From NCBI RefSeq assembly GCF_014200435.1, contig NZ_JACHBR010000001.1, forward strand, positions 1,426,001-1,490,000: a stretch of DNA of 64,000 nt, read 5' to 3'. The notes beneath the pieces are model-generated. The model was not told the origin of the DNA and ran no database searches. It was given only the letters and a program-made list of their open reading frames with translations. Position 1 is the stretch's first letter. The number at the start of each line of letters is the position of its first letter. The DNA is from Sphaerisporangium krabiense. GTDB taxonomy: Bacteria; Actinomycetota; Actinomycetes; Streptosporangiales; Streptosporangiaceae. Below, piece after piece: positions 41,810 through 50,108 of the stretch. Position numbers and translations under genes: made by a program.

Positions 41810-42358
41810 TCACTCATTGAGGTCGGCCATGGAAGCACCCGTCTCCGCGTCCGTGATGACGGGAGCGCTCGCTCCGGGCTCTGTCGTAGATACGGCCGAG
41901 GCACTGACCGAGAGGGGTGGGACGGTGAAAGACCAGCCAAGCTGAATGGTGGCGGAGACGGTGACTCGGCTGATTCGGGAGTGTCGTTCCACCGATACCG
42001 AAGCACCACGGGGACCAGCACGGGCGGCGGCCTCACGCACGCCATCCAATGGCTCTCCCCTGGCGGCGGCCCGAGCCCCCGTCCGAGCGGCATCGACGCA
42101 TTCCATCTGCGCGGCGACGACCGCGATGCCCCACAACGCCGCCCCGAGAACAAGCACAAGCGTAGGTAGAGCCACCGCCGTCTCAGCCGTCACAGACCCC
42201 TTGTCCCGAGGCCGAGAGCCGCACGGATTCACACCGCGCAACACAGAAAATACGATGCACCCGCACCGGAGCCCACAAGAAATCCATCTCAGCAGCCGAC
42301 ATCCGGCCATTCTCAACACGGCAGCCTCCCTAACGCCGCCCGGCCTATAAGTACCCAT
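41810..42358 (-). CDS. TadE-family pseudopilin
   Basis: 182 residues from ATG at 42358. A prepilin-like motif KGSVTAETAV followed by a hydrophobic stretch (LPTLVLVLGAALWGIAVVAA) fits a Tad prepilin peptidase site, G|xxxxE. The first 50 residues before it are unusually long and Cys-rich for TadE, so the real start may be a later GTG such as in VLRGVNPCG. The periplasmic part is small and ends with a Ser/Thr-rich tail. Confidence 0.8.
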   Translation of the reverse strand: MGTYRPGGVREAAVLRMAGCRLLRWISCGLRCGCIVFSVLRGVNPCGSRPRDKGSVTAETAVALPTLVLVLGAALWGIAVVAAQMECVDAARTGARAAARGEPLDGVREAAARAGPRGASVSVERHSRISRVTVSATIQLGWSFTVPPLSVSASAVSTTEPGASAPVITDAETGASMADLNE

Positions 42359-42896
42359 GGGGACGCGGCCATCCGCCCCACCCTGACCACAAGAATCCCC
42401 TTGTCAACCTCCTCTCGCGATACAACATGGTTTCTTGCCACGGGAATCGACTTGCCCCTGACCGCAAGAATCCGTTGACGATGAACCCCCACGGCGCCAC
42501 CCGACCCCGGCACGTGGAGATCGGCGAGGAGCGCCAGAGCGCGGCCATGTTGTCGGCGCACTCCAATGCACCCCCATAACCCTCAGCGGCTCGGAAGAGC
42601 CGCCTAACGGGATCAGTGGCCTGATGAGGTCCCCGGCTGGGGCGAACATCGCCATAACGATCTCTGGTGATCCCGGCTGTCCTTCTCGGGACACCTCAGT
42701 CCCCCTACCGGACGCATACGACCAAGGACGGAGATGCCCTCAGATCGGCACTACCAAGTGGAGACACCCTCAGACCGACAGTCCGACGCCTCCACCTGAA
42801 GCCGGCACCTCAAGGGGATGGATGTGGCGACGGGCGTCCGAGTCTTCGAGGGAGGACGGCGAGCGGCCCGTCGCCTGGTGCCGGGATGAGTGGGCT
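42359..42896. other. 538-base non-coding spacer in Tad locus with direct repeats
   Basis: No gene supported. CCCTGACC(A/G)CAAGAATCC is repeated at 42381-42398 and 42456-42473. A second pair, GGAGA-CCCTCAGA-CG-CA, lies at about 42730-42750 and 42760-42780. A hairpin GCGGCTC/GAGCCGC with a GGAA loop lies at 42586-42603. Tad genes are normally packed tightly, so this spacer is unusual. Confidence 0.6.
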
Positions 42897-43193
42897 CTAA
42901 CCCGCCAGCTGCAGGGCTCGGCCGATGACGTCGGACAGCATCTTGCGCACCTCTTCACTACTGACGATCTTGAAGAGCAGCCCTGCGAACGCGCAGGCCG
43001 CGATGGTGCCGACCGCGTACTCGGCGGTCGACATGCCCGCCTCCGGCCGTGTCCGAACAATGGTCACGAGCCGACGTCCCTCCGCGCGGAAGCGCCCGGA
43101 CCACCTCCGCAGCCGGCGCCGGACCGCACGCGCCCTCTCGCCCCACCACATCGCCGGCGTGAGCCGGACGAACGCGCGGATCCACCTGTTCAT
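42897..43193 (-). CDS. DUF4244 Flp-like pilin
   Basis: 98 residues from ATG at 43193, set by GGGAGG four bases upstream. A basic 53-residue N-terminus precedes EAGMSTAEYAVGTIAACAFA, a Flp-type prepilin site (G|MSTAEY, Glu at +5) plus hydrophobic helix, then a short tail. By position and motif it is the likely major pilin subunit of this locus. The N-terminal leader is long for a Flp pilin but usual for actinobacterial DUF4244 proteins. Confidence 0.88.
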   Translation of the reverse strand: MNRWIRAFVRLTPAMWWGERARAVRRRLRRWSGRFRAEGRRLVTIVRTRPEAGMSTAEYAVGTIAACAFAGLLFKIVSSEEVRKMLSDVIGRALQLAG

Positions 43194-43882
43194 CGGACCT
43201 CCCATGAGTCTCATCGCGGCCGTGGCTGCCCGCCGCCTCGGCCCGTCGCGCACAACGAGAATCCCTCGAACGACCAGGGAGAATGGCTCCCGAACGACGT
43301 TCTGTGGATAGTTCTGCCACAGCCACGCAAGCCTGTGGACAACCGCCACGGAAGAGATCTCCGGGAACCGTCCCCTCGGCCGTCGGCCGTGTCCAGGTAC
43401 CGCATCGACAGAGGGGCTGGCCCCCGAGGGCACTTCGTGCGGTATGACGGCGAGGGCGCCCCCGGTGACCGACGGCCCGTTCACCGAGACCAAGCACCTC
43501 ATCGCCGACTGGATGATCACCGACGTGGAGTCCTGGGCTCGCGCCGTCGTGCCCCACGACCACGCGCCCGCGTTCCGGAAGGCCTCTCGGGCCCGTCATC
43601 TCAACCACCGGCCCCGGCTATGGGGTCGCACCGGCAAGCGCCCGCGGCCGGGCCCGTCCAGATACCGCAGCGGCGGTAGCGCCACGGACCTGCGCTCACG
43701 TGTGGAGGAGAAGTCGTGGCACCGCGACGTCGGGCAGCGGCCCGGCCCGGCCACCACACCGAAGGCCCGACGTGGGCAGACGCTCGGTGTCGCCGCCCTT
43801 CGCCGGCTCCACGCCGATGCGCCGGCCGTAGGGAAACGTCTTCCACTTACCGATCTCGCAGGTACGCCGTCCTTGCCGGCGT
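43194..43882. other. 689-base spacer between DUF4244 and tadC genes
   Basis: Contains no intact gene on either strand. The part at about 43434-43560 is a decayed YCII/DGPF gene (separate entry). A sequence at 43245-43270 (minus strand GGGATTCTCGTTGTGCGCGACGGG) loosely resembles the direct repeats in the next spacer. Confidence 0.5.
43434..43560 (+). pseudogene. YCII/DGPF-domain gene fragment, frameshifted
   Basis: In one frame from 43456 the translation reads APPVTDGPFTETK then LIADWMITDVES, the core of YCII-related DGPF proteins. Just upstream the family-like FVRYDGEG is found in a different frame (43434-43457), implying a frameshift near 43455. There is no start, no N-terminal half and no sensible end, and the strand is opposite to the surrounding Tad genes. 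A relic of a gene inserted in the locus. Confidence 0.72.
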
Positions 43883-44656
43883 TCAGTCGTGGAAGACCTG
43901 CGCGGCCAGTCCGGCGACCACGGGGATGATCCCGAGGAACACGAAGGCCGGAAGGAAGCAGAGGCCGAGCGGTGCGACGACCTGGACGCCGACGCGCCGT
44001 GCGGCGGCCGACGAGGCGGTGCGGACTTCGTGGCGCGCGTCGTCGGCGAGTCTCGCCAGAACGTCGGCGACAGGGGCTCCGCTGAGCGCCGCGCGCGTCA
44101 TCCCTCGCGCGAGGGCGGCCAGCGAGGGCTCCCGCTCCAGGGCCTGCCACGCGTCCTCCGGGCGGGCGCCGAGCCTCAACTGTCCGTTGACCCGGGCCAG
44201 CCGCTCCCCCAGAGGGCCGCCCATCGCCTCGGCTGTGGCCTCCACGGCGCCGCCGATGGGCTGACCCGCCCTCAGGCAGGCGACCATCAGGTCGAGGGCA
44301 TACGGGAGATCGGCCTCGAGGCGTCGCTCACGCCTGCGGACATCGCCCGGCTTCCGGCGACGCACCATGATCGCCGCGACCACACCGATGACCGCGCCGA
44401 CCGGCAACCCCGGCCACACACCGGCGAAGATCAGCCCCCCGAACGCGGCCCCGGCCACGGTCACAGCATCCCGTGACCTCTCGGATCCACGGCCAGGAGC
44501 AGAGTTCCCCTCTCCACCCGCGGTCGATTCGTCACCTCGTTCCAGAACGTGAGATCCGCCCCGCAGCCGGGCGAGCCGTTCCACAGGATCCCACGCCCCG
44601 ACCGCACACCAGCCCGCCAACGCCGCCAGCCCAACGGCCAAGAGAATCCCCATCAC
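43883..44656 (-). CDS. Tad secretion inner-membrane protein TadC (T2SSF domain)
   Basis: 257 residues. Two or three N-terminal membrane segments, the cytosolic helical T2SSF domain (ADLPYALDLMVACLRAGQPI, ARGMTRAALSGAPVADVLARL) and a C-terminal membrane hairpin (APLGLCFLPAFVFLGIIPVVA). Forms the platform for the TadA motor together with TadB. Separated from tadB by an unusual 538-base gap. Confidence 0.88.
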   Translation of the reverse strand: MMGILLAVGLAALAGWCAVGAWDPVERLARLRGGSHVLERGDESTAGGEGNSAPGRGSERSRDAVTVAGAAFGGLIFAGVWPGLPVGAVIGVVAAIMVRRRKPGDVRRRERRLEADLPYALDLMVACLRAGQPIGGAVEATAEAMGGPLGERLARVNGQLRLGARPEDAWQALEREPSLAALARGMTRAALSGAPVADVLARLADDARHEVRTASSAAARRVGVQVVAPLGLCFLPAFVFLGIIPVVAGLAAQVFHD

Positions 44657-44698
44657 CCATCCCAGAGATCACACCACCACCGCCACCCCGGCGACGCG

Positions 44699-44768
44699 AA
44701 ACCACACCACGTACGTGCCGCCCCGGCGGGACCAAACCACACCACGTACGCACCGCCCCGGCGGGACC
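44699..44768. repeat. two 35-bp tandem repeats with CACGTACGTG palindrome
   Basis: Units 44699-44733 and 44734-44768 differ at 2 of 35 positions. Each begins AAACCACACCACGTACG and ends CCGCCCCGGCGGGACC; partial copies flank both ends (CCGG near 44687, AAACCGCGCC at 44769). The first unit contains the perfect palindrome CACGTACGTG. Not coding in a convincing way; lies between tadC and tadB. Confidence 0.85.
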
Positions 44769-45194
44769 AAACCGCGCCGTGCGAGTGGTCCCGTCTGCGC
44801 ACCTCCCGCGCCAACGTCACCGCCGGCACCACGCGCGGGGCCATCCCAGACCTCCACCCTCCCAAGGGCGGGACCGCCTTGGCCCCAAGCACAGCCGACA
44901 CATCGCCTCTCCCGCCGCCGACGCCGTGCAGCATGTGTTGCCTCGTCCAACCGCCGAAGGCCGGGGACAGGCACACAGCCATCACCGCCGGGTGCCAGAG
45001 GCCACGTGCATCCAACCCCTTCCACCTTCCTCAGCCGTCCTAAGAGCGAACCCCCTTCGAGGCAGGGCACCGTCCTCGCCAGAACCCGGGCGTCGCAGCG
45101 CGCACTCGGCACGCCGGGAGACGTCCAAGCAGCGCCGCGGCATCGTCATCACCAACCTCAAGGGCCGCTACTGGATCTCGGGTGGTTCTTGTCG
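44769..45194. other. rest of tadC-tadB spacer, no gene seen
   Basis: GC-rich, with open frames on both strands but no ribosome site and no recognisable protein. Nothing else I can support. Confidence 0.4.
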
Positions 45195-45914
45195 TCATAC
45201 GGCCGTCTGTTGTGCGCGGGCGGCCAGCCAGGTGGTCCACCACAAGCCTGTGACGTCCAGCGCCACACCCGCCACGAGGCAGGCGAAACCGGCTGGGCCG
45301 CCGAAGAGGAACGACAGTGGGTGGAGGCCCAGGCCGGCGGCCAGCAGCAGGCCCAGGGCCGGAAGCCCGGCGAGAAGGCGTGCGGTGGAGCGGGGACCCG
45401 CCAACTGTGCCGCGACCTCGGAACGGTGGCCTTCCGCCTCTCGCAGTGAGGCGCCCAACCGGTCGATCAGCGCGGCGAGTCCACCGCCGACGGTCAGGCT
45501 CACCCGCCAGCACGCGGCGAGGCGCAGAAGCCCTTCGCCGCCATGGTCGGGCACCGCACGGTCCAGGGCCGCGGCGACGTCCCCGCCGTCGCGGGCGATC
45601 GCGACCACCGGCCGGAGCACACCGGGGTCGGGCGGGTCGAGGTAGGAGACGGCGCGGGCCAGAGCTTCCCCCGGAGTGCGACCGGTTGACAGCTCGGCCA
45701 CGAGGCCCTGGCACAGCTCGATCGAGGCCCTCCGCCAGGCGGCGGCCCGCCGTCCACGATCGGACCACTGGACGACCTTCGCCGGCCGCGCCCATGACCA
45801 CTGTTTCGGCGCATCGGCCGCGCGCAGCAGTGCCCGCAGACGAACCACCTCCCCGGACGGCCCGCTCCACACCACCGCGGCGACCACGCCCAGGACCACC
45901 GCTACAGACAACAC
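45195..45914 (-). CDS. Tad secretion inner-membrane protein TadB (T2SSF domain)
   Basis: 239 residues. N-terminal membrane segment (LSVAVVLGVVAAVVWS), T2SSF helices (ELCQGLVAELSTGRTPGEAL; LAACWRVSLTVGGGLAALID) and C-terminal membrane helices. GAGGAGG directly abuts a GTG at 45920 but lies 6 bases before the GTG at 45914, so the latter is preferred. Its first codons lie in a 19-base sequence duplicated upstream. Confidence 0.88.
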   Translation of the reverse strand: MLSVAVVLGVVAAVVWSGPSGEVVRLRALLRAADAPKQWSWARPAKVVQWSDRGRRAAAWRRASIELCQGLVAELSTGRTPGEALARAVSYLDPPDPGVLRPVVAIARDGGDVAAALDRAVPDHGGEGLLRLAACWRVSLTVGGGLAALIDRLGASLREAEGHRSEVAAQLAGPRSTARLLAGLPALGLLLAAGLGLHPLSFLFGGPAGFACLVAGVALDVTGLWWTTWLAARAQQTAV

Positions 45915-45962
45915 GTTCACCCTCCTCGCGGACGAGCCGACATACCGCTACAGACAACACGT
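45898..45962. repeat. 19-bp direct repeat spanning tadB start
   Basis: ACCGCTACAGACAACACGT occurs at 45898-45916 (the first tadB codons, minus strand) and exactly again at 45944-45962, 46 bases upstream of the gene. A remnant of a local tandem duplication of the 5' end. Confidence 0.85.
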
Positions 45963-46168
45963 CGACTCTCAAGGGACGAGCCAGACATCATGAGCGAGAC
46001 CTGGTGCGGCAGAAGCCGTCAGGCCGGTCCACCCCGCCGCCCCTCCCCTTCACGGATTCCGAGCCCCACCGCGCCCGGAAGTGATCACGCCGGTCCACCC
46101 GAGTTCGCTTCACCACCCACAGACCTCCGTTCCGGGCACCCGGTCGAATGACCCCGATCAGCGGCTGT

Positions 46169-47323
46169 TCAGGGAGTGGCCCGGGCTTGGGCTTGCAGGG
46201 AGGCGAAGGACGGTCCTGGGATGGGTGGGCCGTTGGCTGGGAAGGTCAGGGCTGGGGTGATCTCGATCAAACCTGAGGGCGCCCGCTCGACCGTGCAGAT
46301 CTGTGCGACCCGGCGTCGTCCGCCGCCGGGGTCTCTGACCACGTGGATGACCGCGTCGAGGGCCGCCGCGATCTGGCTGTGGACGGCCTCGCGAGTGAGC
46401 CCGGCGGCGCAGGCGAGGGCTTCCAGCCTCGCCGGGACGTCGGCGGGGTTGTTGGCGTGCAAGGTGCCGCACCCGCCCTCATGGCCGGTGTTCAAGGCGC
46501 CCAGGAGATCGACGACCTCGCTGCCGCGGACCTCGCCCACGACGAGCCGGTCGGGGCGCATGCGCAGGGCCTGGCGGACCAGGTCGCGCAAGGTGACCTC
46601 GCCGACGCCCTCCAGGTTGGACGGGCGCGTCTCCAGGCGGACGACGTGCGGGTGGAGCGGGCGCAGCTCCGAGGAGTCTTCCACGAGGAGCAGCCGCTCG
46701 CCCGCCTCGGCGAGGGACAGCATGGCGGACAGGAGGGTGGTCTTCCCCGTGCCGGTGCCGCCGGTCACGAGGAAGGCGAGGCGTGCGGCGATGATCGCCC
46801 GCACGGCGGCGGCGCCGGGGCCCGGGACCAGTTCCTCCAGGGTGAAGGACCGGCGGGGTGGGAGCCTGAGGGAGACGCACGTTCCCTCGGCGGCCACGGG
46901 CGGGAGGATCGCGTGCAGGCGCACGCCGCCGGAGAGGCGCGCGTCCACGTATGGGCAGGCGTCGTCCAGGCGCCGCCCGGCCGCCGCGGCGAGCCGCTGG
47001 GCCAGCCGCCGGACCTCGTCCTCGGAGGAGAACACCACCGGCGTGCGGCGCAGGCCGTGGCCGTCGTCGACCCAGACCTCGCGGGCGCCGTTGACGAGCA
47101 CGTCGGTGACGTCCGGCTCGGCCAACAAGGGCTCCAGCGGGCCCGCGCCGATGAGGTCGGCCCGCAGGGCGCGCGCCACCGCGAGGACCTCGGCGTCGCC
47201 CAGCACGGCGCGTTCGGCGCGCAGCGCCGCCGCGACCTGCGCCGCCGTAGGCTCCGCCGCCGTCCTGGCCAGACGCACTCTCACCGCCTCGACGAGTTCG
47301 GGCGGCACGCTCGCCCGGCTCAT
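46169..47323 (-). CDS. Tad/Flp secretion ATPase TadA (CpaF)
   Basis: 384 residues, secretion-superfamily ATPase. N-terminal domain, then Walker A GGTGTGKTTLLSA near residue 188, Asp/Glu boxes LLLVEDSSELRP and RPDRLVVGEVRG, and the His box GHEGGCGTLHAN. Hexameric motor that powers pilus assembly or retraction through TadB and TadC. Its start overlaps the stop of the upstream CpaE-like gene by four bases. Confidence 0.93.
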   Translation of the reverse strand: MSRASVPPELVEAVRVRLARTAAEPTAAQVAAALRAERAVLGDAEVLAVARALRADLIGAGPLEPLLAEPDVTDVLVNGAREVWVDDGHGLRRTPVVFSSEDEVRRLAQRLAAAAGRRLDDACPYVDARLSGGVRLHAILPPVAAEGTCVSLRLPPRRSFTLEELVPGPGAAAVRAIIAARLAFLVTGGTGTGKTTLLSAMLSLAEAGERLLLVEDSSELRPLHPHVVRLETRPSNLEGVGEVTLRDLVRQALRMRPDRLVVGEVRGSEVVDLLGALNTGHEGGCGTLHANNPADVPARLEALACAAGLTREAVHSQIAAALDAVIHVVRDPGGGRRRVAQICTVERAPSGLIEITPALTFPANGPPIPGPSFASLQAQARATP

Positions 47324-48825
47324 CGTGGCTCCTCAAAGTGAGCGAGAACCTTGCGACGCGACGACCGGCCAGTGGGGTGACGTGCGGTCACGGGGGTGAG
47401 GGGCCATGACGTACGGGCGGTGGCCCGGCGTGAGGTCTCGTTCATCAGAAAGCCCGGGGCCTCGGCGACGCGGCGGCACGCGCTCTCGCCGAGCGGTAAG
47501 CCCGGTGACCCGGCGAGGCGATGGCGTGCACTCTCGCTCGTCAGAGAGCCCGAGCGTCCGGCGACGCGACGGCGCTCACCTCCACCCGGCGAAGGGACCG
47601 AGGGTTCACCAACGCGATGGCATGCACTCTCGATCCTCAGAGAGCCCAAGCGTCCGGCGACGCGACGGCGCTCACCTCCACCCGGCGAAGGGGCTGAGGG
47701 CTCGGTGACGTGATGGTGTGCGTTCTCGTTCGGTGGAGAGTCTGGGGGGTTGGCGGTGCGGGGAGGGGGTGGTTTGGCGGGCTTGGGGGGTGGGCGGCGG
47801 GGGGTGAGGTAGGTGGCGCAGAAGCGGGCCAGAGGGGTGCGGGGGGTTAGGGAGGGGGCGTCGCCGCGGTTCAGGGCTTCGGAGAGGCCGCGCTGGTCGG
47901 GGAGGGCGCCTGCGCAAGGGATGCCGAGGGAGGCGGAGATGACGTCGGGGCGGAGGGTGCCCGTGCGGGCGACCGCAGCGATGGACGAGGTGTGGCGGCG
48001 TAGCTCGATCAGCACCTGGGAGGCCGCGAGGACGCCTCTGACGTCGGCGGGCACGAGGAGCAGGGTGGAGGCCGCGCGCGAGAGCGCCTCGGCGGCCGCG
48101 GGGCCGATGTGGCGGGGCAGGTCGACGACGATCAGGTCGCAACCCCGGTGGGCGGCGCCCAGGACGGCGCGCATGGCCTCCGGCGGGATGGGCGGGGACT
48201 CGCCGCGGTGCCAGGACAGCACGGTGAGCTCTCCGAAGGTCGGAAGCGCCTTCTGCAGCGCGGCGAAGCTGACCCTGCCCTCGCGCTCCGCGATGTCCGG
48301 CCACCGGGCGCCGGTGGCCTGTTCCTGGCCGAGGACGACGTCGATGCCGCCGCCGAGCGGATCGGCGTCGATGAGGAGGCTGCGCAGCCCTCGCCGTGAG
48401 CCCCAGAGCGCCAGCGACGCGGCGAGCACGCTGGCGCCGGAGCCGCCGCGTCCGCCGACGACGCAGATGGCCTCTCCGGCCCTGGCCGAGGGCTCGGACG
48501 CTTCCGCGAACTCGTCCACCAGGCGCCGTTCCTCGGACGGCAGCCGGAGCAGCGCCTGGGCGCCGACCGCCACGCATCTTCGCCAGACCTCGGCGTCGTC
48601 CGGGGCACGGGTCACGAGCAGCACACCTGATCGGGGAGGCGGGCCGGTGGCGGCGAGAGCGTCGGCGGCGTCGGCTCCCACCACCACGAGCGGGGCGTGC
48701 TTCCAGTACGGGCGGGCGTGAGCCGCGGCGTGCGCCACGTCGATCTCGACGCCGGCCGCGGCGGCGACGCGCAGCAGATCGTCGAGCAGCTCCTGGTCTT
48801 CGGTGATCACCAATGGGCGGTGCAT
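47320..48825 (-). CDS. CpaE/Ssd-like ParA-MinD superfamily protein with repeat tail
   Basis: 501 residues. N-terminal receiver-like region (LVITEDQELLDDLLRVAAAA), then a ParA/MinD-like domain whose P-loop reads GGRGGSGAS: the two Lys of KGGxGK are replaced by Arg and Ala, as in the mycobacterial Ssd (Rv3660c) branch. Followed by LIDADPLGGGIDVVLG. Residues about 372-467 form six 16-residue repeats, then a basic tail. ATG set by AGGAGGAGAGG. Probably positions the Tad machine or acts in septum-site control. 6C RNA lies upstream. Confidence 0.88.
   Translation of the reverse strand: MHRPLVITEDQELLDDLLRVAAAAGVEIDVAHAAAHARPYWKHAPLVVVGADAADALAATGPPPRSGVLLVTRAPDDAEVWRRCVAVGAQALLRLPSEERRLVDEFAEASEPSARAGEAICVVGGRGGSGASVLAASLALWGSRRGLRSLLIDADPLGGGIDVVLGQEQATGARWPDIAEREGRVSFAALQKALPTFGELTVLSWHRGESPPIPPEAMRAVLGAAHRGCDLIVVDLPRHIGPAAAEALSRAASTLLLVPADVRGVLAASQVLIELRRHTSSIAAVARTGTLRPDVISASLGIPCAGALPDQRGLSEALNRGDAPSLTPRTPLARFCATYLTPRRPPPKPAKPPPPRTANPPDSPPNENAHHHVTEPSAPSPGGGERRRVAGRLGSLRIESACHRVGEPSVPSPGGGERRRVAGRSGSLTSESARHRLAGSPGLPLGESACRRVAEAPGFLMNETSRRATARTSWPLTPVTARHPTGRSSRRKVLAHFEEPR
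47425..47712 (-). repeat. six tandem 48-bp (16-residue) coding repeats
   Basis: Within the CpaE-like gene. On the protein the units follow (H/R)R(V/L)A-x-PGxP---ES--, for example HRVGEPSVPSPGGGER, RRVAGRSGSLTSESAR and HRLAGSPGLPLGESAC. At DNA level a higher 96-base period is evident: 47521-47616 and 47617-47712 are nearly identical, and 47425-47520 is a more diverged copy. Confidence 0.85.
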
Positions 48826-49194
48826 GGGTCCTCTCCTCCTGCGGTGGAGGACCACTTTGCGCTCCCGCGCGCCCGCCCAAGGCTCCCGAACCGGGTTCTG
48901 TGGATAACCCGCCGACTCTCAGCTCGCGCGCCTGCCGCCGCTCGACTCGGCGCCGCAGAGCTCGGACCCGCATGGCGGCCGACGGCCCGGCGGGGCGGCA
49001 CGGAAGCAGTGGCACAAGCCGGTCACGCGTTCGACCGCTCGTCGCGCCCCGGAAGCGGCCCAAGGAAGCGGCTCAAGGATCAGCCGGTGCGCGAGGCATG
49101 TGGTGGGCGGTGCCGACGCCCGAGTGCCTGTGAGCGGGCTGTCCGTGGAGCGGGTGGGCTGCCAGCCGAGGGACGGAGGGGGAGGAGAGGAAAA

Positions 49195-49283
49195 GATGGG
49201 AGAAAAGAGGCGACCCCCGCCGGGGGGGAGAGCGGGGGTCGCCAACCGGTCCGGCTCCGGGGGGGTAGAGCCGGTCCCGTTTC
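49195..49283 (-). ncRNA. 6C RNA (two C-loop hairpins)
   Basis: On the minus strand two adjacent stem-loops each hold a run of seven C in the loop. The first is CCGGCTC-TACCCCCCCG-GAGCCGG (49251-49274). The second is GGCGACCCCCGC-TCTCCCCCCCG-GCGGGGGTCGCC (49209-49243), followed by TCTTTTCTCCC. This is the defining structure of the actinobacterial 6C RNA family. In M. tuberculosis the 6C RNA (B11) lies beside Rv3660c, the homologue of the downstream gene here. Ends are approximate. Confidence 0.9.
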
Positions 49284-50108
49284 AGAAGAAAGTTTTCAGT
49301 CCGCGAAGACCGCGGCACGGCACGGGAAGGTCAAAACTTACCCAAGGCCGTTCGCCACAGTCATGTGGACACCCACGTATGGTGCCCGATGAACTCAAGT
49401 TTCGTCGAGGAGCAATCTCTGATTTCCACTAGTTTTTTTCAGCCGTAGCGATGCGGCTACTGGAAGTACGCGAAAATCGGCCCCGCCCGCCGCCATCACC
49501 GACGGTGATCAGAGAGGTTTCACTCGCGCCTGTCAGGAGCCCGGCGTGCGCCCCGGCCCGAGGGCGCGGCCGGCGACTCCCCCGCGCCCCGGCCGGCGGG
49601 CGCGGCCACGCCAGGAGTCGGTAAAGGTCTTGCTCGGAGGGGTTCCCATCAGGTCGAATCCGACGTACAAAGGTGGCACGGACCATGTGTCCGAGTACGA
49701 CAGCCGGGCACCCACGCGCGACCAGCCGCGGGAGGCGTGTCGAGACGGGCTTGACCCGCTCCGACTGATTCGAGGTGCACGCTTGGTAACCCGGTGTGTC
49801 GTACTGGCAACGGCGTCCCGCACACGGGACGCCGTTCGCTTCGTCTGAGGCGGTGTCAGGACACCCTCGCAACGGGAAATCTTCCCACAGACGCCGCACC
49901 ATCACCGGATACCCGCTGCACTCAGGGCGACACGGCAGGAGATTCTTCGCCACGACCTGTCATCCGGGCGATGAACGGCGTCCGAGCGGCTCCGAAAACC
50001 GAAATCCCGGTTACGGGCCGATCAGGTGGCGGGCCCGGAACGGCCCGTAGACACCCCCAGTGATCGGATCGATCACCCCGGGAAGGCGCCCCGCGGACCC
50101 CGGTTCCG
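49284..50108. other. 825-base spacer upstream of 6C RNA
   Basis: Holds the 6C promoter region (49300-49440, A/T-richer) and GC-rich sequence with a strong hairpin at 49809. I find no gene: open frames on both strands lack a ribosome site and recognisable protein. Between 48826 and 49194, between the CpaE-like gene and 6C, I also see nothing. Confidence 0.45.
49809..49836. terminator. 12-bp stem hairpin
   Basis: AACGGCGTCCCG and its exact reverse complement around CACA. May end the minus-strand transcript from the Fic-like gene (stop at 50109), or an unrecognised plus-strand RNA. Confidence 0.6.

Noticed and set aside
44699..44768. Possible CRISPR-like repeats
   Set aside because: The two units are directly adjacent without spacers and no cas genes exist nearby; they are tandem repeats.
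47425..47712. Repeat block considered as non-coding VNTR or mobile element
   Set aside because: The 48-base period keeps frame with the CpaE-like gene and encodes regular 16-residue units; no transposase or terminal inverted repeats.
49640..49680. tRNA T-arm-like sequence (GGTCGAATCCGAC)
   Set aside because: No anticodon, D-arm or acceptor stem can be built around it.
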